From NCBI GenBank assembly GCA_933228895.1, contig OW121855.1, positions 30,208,698 through 30,272,697 of the forward strand: a stretch of DNA of 64,000 bases, written 5' to 3'. How positions within the stretch are numbered: the stretch's first letter is position 1; every line of letters begins with the position of its first letter. Origin of the DNA: Platycnemis pennipes. Taxonomy: Eukaryota > Arthropoda > Insecta > Odonata > Platycnemididae. The position numbers and the translations under genes are program-made. Positions 60,429 through 64,000 of the stretch are shown in pieces. Below the pieces are notes generated by a model that was not told the DNA's origin, ran no database searches, and saw only the letters and a program-made list of their open reading frames with translations.

Positions 60429-63413
60429 GTTTGCAAAATTTAGGCGTGTTTGAATCGCTCGTTACAATCTTACTCCTTTTTTTTCACTTGGATTTTTCTC
60501 ATTTGGGGACTCTATGCTCAAGGTGGACGAGAAAAAAATCAAGTAAAAACCAAAGGACGATGATTGAGATTATTAAGAGTGACTAAGTTGGTTGGTTACC
60601 TGTTCGAGATAATCCCGAAAGTTTCAAACACACCTTCCAGTGCCAAAGTCCAAGAAGGGCTGCATTGGACTTCTACGGCCCACGCAATTCACGCAAAATC
60701 CCATGATACCAGATATTAGCATTACCATTATAATCGCTGCACCGATGGTTTGGAGGGACGTAAGCTGTGGTTCACGTAATCCACGTAGCATCCCATGATT
60801 TAAAATTTAACATTTTTTTGTTGCTCCGAATGAAGTAGATTTGGACACATCCCCTCCCCTCCAATACAAACTTTTAAATTGCAGACTTCCCTCGTTACAA
60901 GGTCCTACTTCCTATCTATCTAAATAAAAGCTAGGGAATCGCCTAGAGATCAAGAGTTCTGCATCGCAATCGCCTGGGTGCTACATTAGTTTTACCTGTT
61001 TTACCATAGTTCATAGTCAGGATTGCTGCCTAAATGTACTCTTGTTTTATTTTACAATACCGTTCGCTCATCAGTAAATTTATCCCATAATTGCATGTAG
61101 GAAATAAGAATGAATAGGTTACCTTCGATCTGCAATTACCATTGTAGTCTTAAATTCCTGATGTGGGAGACTGGTGCAAGCCAGTTTAAGTTCTGGATTG
61201 TTACCTTTCTGTCCCACTTAGAGTGTATTCGTTTCCTTTCCCAAATCTTCTTAAGCATACAGTTAATTCAGACACGCAGATACGCAGACTCAAACGAACA
61301 ACGAGAGCCAAAAAATATCCTCTCACTTACAGAACGTCTGCTGACATTTAAAAGTCAAAGCAAGGCACTAAAATGGGAACTGGTATACAAATACATTGTC
61401 TATATCAATTTCCTTACATAAGAGAATAGAATTAAGATCAAAAACATGAAATCTGCCTCATTAATGCACACCTTGCGCCATAATTGACGCGTTTTGCTAA
61501 CGAGTCTAAAATCAATTGATGTCTGTGACTATTTCCATTCCACTCTCTGTATAAAATTCACGTAAAAATTCAACAAAATACCATTCTAGACATAAACATC
61601 TTACGTTAAAGCCATTTTACACCAATATGACATGCTTCCAAGCATTAAAAAGTTTATTTTTTCGATGATAACATTGATTTTCCCACTCTTATGCAAAGAA
61701 TTCGACATTAAATTTGTTCAAAAATGAATAAAGGGTTAGCTTCGTTGGCCTTCTTCGATAGGTGACACTCAGTTCCACAACTGACATTTTGCGGAGAGAG
61801 CCAATCTCCTTAATGACGGATTCAAACATGCGCGAATAATATCCCGAGTCTTGGGAGTTCAAGGGAGGATCGCGGACTCCGGCTTCAATGAGCTCCACCA
61901 GCGAAGGATGAAAAGAGGATGCGCCGAAGCAGGCCCCTGCTCTCGGCTCAGAGATGCAGGGGCCCTCAAACAGTCGCGCTTCACAAAATCTCGGCGAAGG
62001 AGGAGGCAATGAATGCACAGGGGAAGTAACGACGCTCCCGTCGGCAGATGGCGGCCAAAGAGATCCCGATAAGCGATCCCTGCAAAGTGTCCCCACTCAA
62101 TTACGTCCCTCTCTCGTGGACGCAAAGGGTACGTCCACAGTTTCCCTTAGAACCCCTTCAACGAACACCCTTCCCGACCCTCCTTCTCTCATCTCATCCT
62201 CACAGCGTGGGTGGGCGCCCCAACGGTCGGGGATGAACACCGAAGGAACCGAAAAAAATCGGATTTTTTAAAACGGAATTAAAGTGTGTGCATCAACGAT
62301 GTCAGACATGATTCGCAGTTTATTTTTATGGAGACTCAGGTAATAATAAATAAAGACTAATAAATACCTAAGATACCGACGTCTTCTGCCTTCCAGATAT
62401 TTTTGCTTCCTGTGATGTATGAATTTAACTCTCGGACACTATATGGAGGAGTTACAACTGTAGGAAATGGCTCAGAAAATAGGATTTGAATCACAAGCAA
62501 TACCATAACCGAAGTGGCCTCTATGATGTCCTTACCTTCTCTTTTCAATAATCTATATATTTCCCATTCTTTCAGACCCTCTTTTTATTTGAGAATATAC
62601 AGTTTCTATCATATCCCTCTATCACATCACGCAACGATCCCCTCTCTTCTCTATCAACAATCACTTAACAACCTTTTTCAGAAAATTAATATTCAACAAT
62701 TAACAAAAAACGTTTCATTTAAAACAACAAAAAACAACCAACGAACAACAAACAAACAACGAAATATACCATCAACTCAACAAAACACAACCAAGAAAAC
62801 AAAGCCTCGAACATTGACCAAAACAAATACAATCACCCTTCTATTAGAGTAATGCATGATGTTACGCCTCGCGCCATATTGAACACATGCACGTGAATAA
62901 TTTCGCAGCAGACTAACATTTATTTCACATTGATTAGAAAGTAGTAACAGACATTTTGCGGCGAAAGGTATGACATTTTGTGGACAAGGGATTTTGCGGA
63001 AACAGACATTTTGCGGATGATTCCTTCTTGCTTCACAGACAGTGTTTTCGAAATCTTTTCTCTAATATTTCTTTTTGGGCTTATATGACTTCCCTCTTCC
63101 TTCCCCAGACGCTGCATCCTTCCAGACTAGCAGTAATTAACTGGGAATATAGAGTTATGATCGAGAAAATCTAAATTTCACTCACTGCTCAGGACATCTA
63201 GGCCATTCCTGATATCAAGAGGCCTTAAACGACATTCCTTTAAACGTGATAAAGTACACTCGATTAGCATTAAGTGATAAGGTAAGCATAAATAGCATTC
63301 AGTGATAAAATACACTCGGCACAAATGCGTCGATGTAATATTATTTACTTTAAGACTCTTTCAATTATAGTTAATAGTTTCAGGCTAAACACTGTGGGAA
63401 TCTTTCATCGTAG
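60429..63413. other. No gene assigned
   Basis: AT-rich with a GC-rich island at about 61840-62250, where plus and minus frames overlap. A CAAC/AACA-rich simple stretch lies at about 62700-62770. No family recognised. Confidence 0.5.
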
Positions 63414-63594
63414 GAATGAAGGTTGCAATTGAAACACTGCAATTTCCACACACAGTTTTATTCTCCACGACCATGGTTTCGTTGCAAGGCAACATCATCA
63501 GATGGTGTGATGATGTTGCCTTGCAACGAAACCGTGGTCGTGGAGAATAAAACTGTTTGTGGAAATTGCAGTGTTTCAATTTTAACCTTCATTC
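63414..63594. mobile_element. Near-perfect hairpin element, 2 x 87-bp arms
   Basis: Arms 63414-63500 and 63508-63594 are reverse complements with about four mismatches, separated by a 7-base loop. No coding capacity. The inner part (GATGATGTTGCCTTGC...GAAACC..GGTCGTGG) parallels the arms of the 3.4-kb foldback, so I infer a non-autonomous Penelope-type terminal-repeat pair. The minus-strand open frame over it is accidental. Confidence 0.85.
63465..63505 (-). ncRNA. Hammerhead-like ribozyme motif (best copy)
   Basis: The minus strand reads CCAU, CUGAUGA, U, GUUGC-CUU-GCAAC, GAAA, CC-AU-GG, UC, GUGG. Stem I is CCAU/GUGG (four pairs, one G-U), stem II has five perfect pairs, and stem III is CC/GG plus the A-U pair around a 2-base loop, followed by the cleavage-type C. 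The only departure from the minimal core is the extra U after CUGAUGA, shared with the 3.4-kb copies. Stem III alone looks too tight to be stable, so pairing of two copies may be needed. The opposite arm on the plus strand has GUGAUGA instead of CUGAUGA. Confidence 0.4.
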
Positions 63595-64000
63595 TTTAAA
63601 TTATAATGAACGTTAAGGAAAAAGGAGTTCAAGAATTTGTTTAGATGAAAAAAAATAGTAAAATATACACTAACTTGCCAGGAAAGCGTAAATTAGAGGA
63701 TATTTTCCCTTTCACAATGGGGGAAAATAAATTTCAACCCTTAGCGAGAAGCCGCTGGGAAAGATATTCCCGTTGCAAAACATTTTGGAGGACAAAAATG
63801 CCGAGCTTGAACGTGAAGAACAGTCCTTCGATGCCACAGCTATCAAGAGAAGAGCATAATATGCCGGTGCATCACAGAAATGCCCCCACTTCACCCGAAG
63901 GAAGGACCTTCTCTGCGCTTTCGAAAGATCTGGCGGTGGCGATGGCTGTGAGCAGTCGGAGATTCATCGGGGGAAGGAAGAGATAGATGAGGGCATCAAA
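63595..64000. other. No gene assigned
   Basis: A 113-codon frame starts at 63645 on the plus strand, Lys/Arg/Ser-rich with SRRFIGGRKR at its end. It matches no family I know, and no splice or promoter evidence supports it. Confidence 0.4.

Overview
This is a non-coding stretch of a large, repeat-rich eukaryotic genome, most likely an arthropod and probably an insect. That reading rests on the mix of repeats: RTE-type LINEs, two subfamilies of a CR1/L2-like LINE ending in a conserved stem-loop plus (GTAGAT)n, a Penelope-like element, and tRNA-derived SINEs with intact B boxes. I could not name the species. I found no convincing host protein-coding exon, rRNA or true tRNA gene. The longest open frames lie in GC-rich, purine/pyrimidine-skewed islands and look compositional. 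This may be an intergenic region or one long intron.

Layout. 1-3.35 kb: two GC-rich islands. 3.35-3.91 kb: a long foldback element interrupted by a tRNA-SINE with a 12-bp target-site duplication. 7.4-7.95 kb: 3' end of a non-LTR element. 12.8 and 13.6 kb: an exact 102-bp direct duplication. 13.85-18.66 kb: a short terminal-inverted-repeat (TIR) element (family X) split by a 4,276-bp TIR element (14025-18300) flanked by CATTG on both sides; an uninterrupted X copy at 54.6-55.1 kb shows the empty site. Inside the 4.3-kb element lies a non-LTR fragment with RNase H and zinc-finger remnants. 26.45-28.05 kb: a broken RTE-like element. 28.2-29.5 kb: two CR1-like 3' ends. 32.2-32.65 kb: a tandem duplication. 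34.38-35.99 kb: a duplicated sequence, one copy carrying a SINE and the other showing the empty site. 39.2-40.2 kb: a nearly open, 5'-truncated RTE copy. 41.05-41.5 and 43.78-44.37 kb: tandem repeats. 47.1, 48.2 and 56.6 kb: further LINE 3' ends. 59.3-60.4 kb: a Penelope-like element with inverted terminal repeats, a GIY-YIG endonuclease remnant and a nested RTE fragment. 63.4-63.6 kb: a nearly perfect 2 x 87-bp hairpin.

How the parts relate. The retroelements are 5'-truncated or internally deleted and carry stops, so this is a record of past insertions rather than a working gene set. The nested insertions give relative ages: X is older than the 4.3-kb element, the 3.4-kb foldback is older than its SINE, and the Penelope copy is older than the RTE inside it. 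The most interesting thread is that three independent foldback structures (3.4, 59.3-60.4 and 63.4 kb) share a hammerhead-ribozyme-like core (CUGANGA, one extra base, a short stem, GAAAC, then GUC). This fits the terminal repeats of Penelope-like elements.
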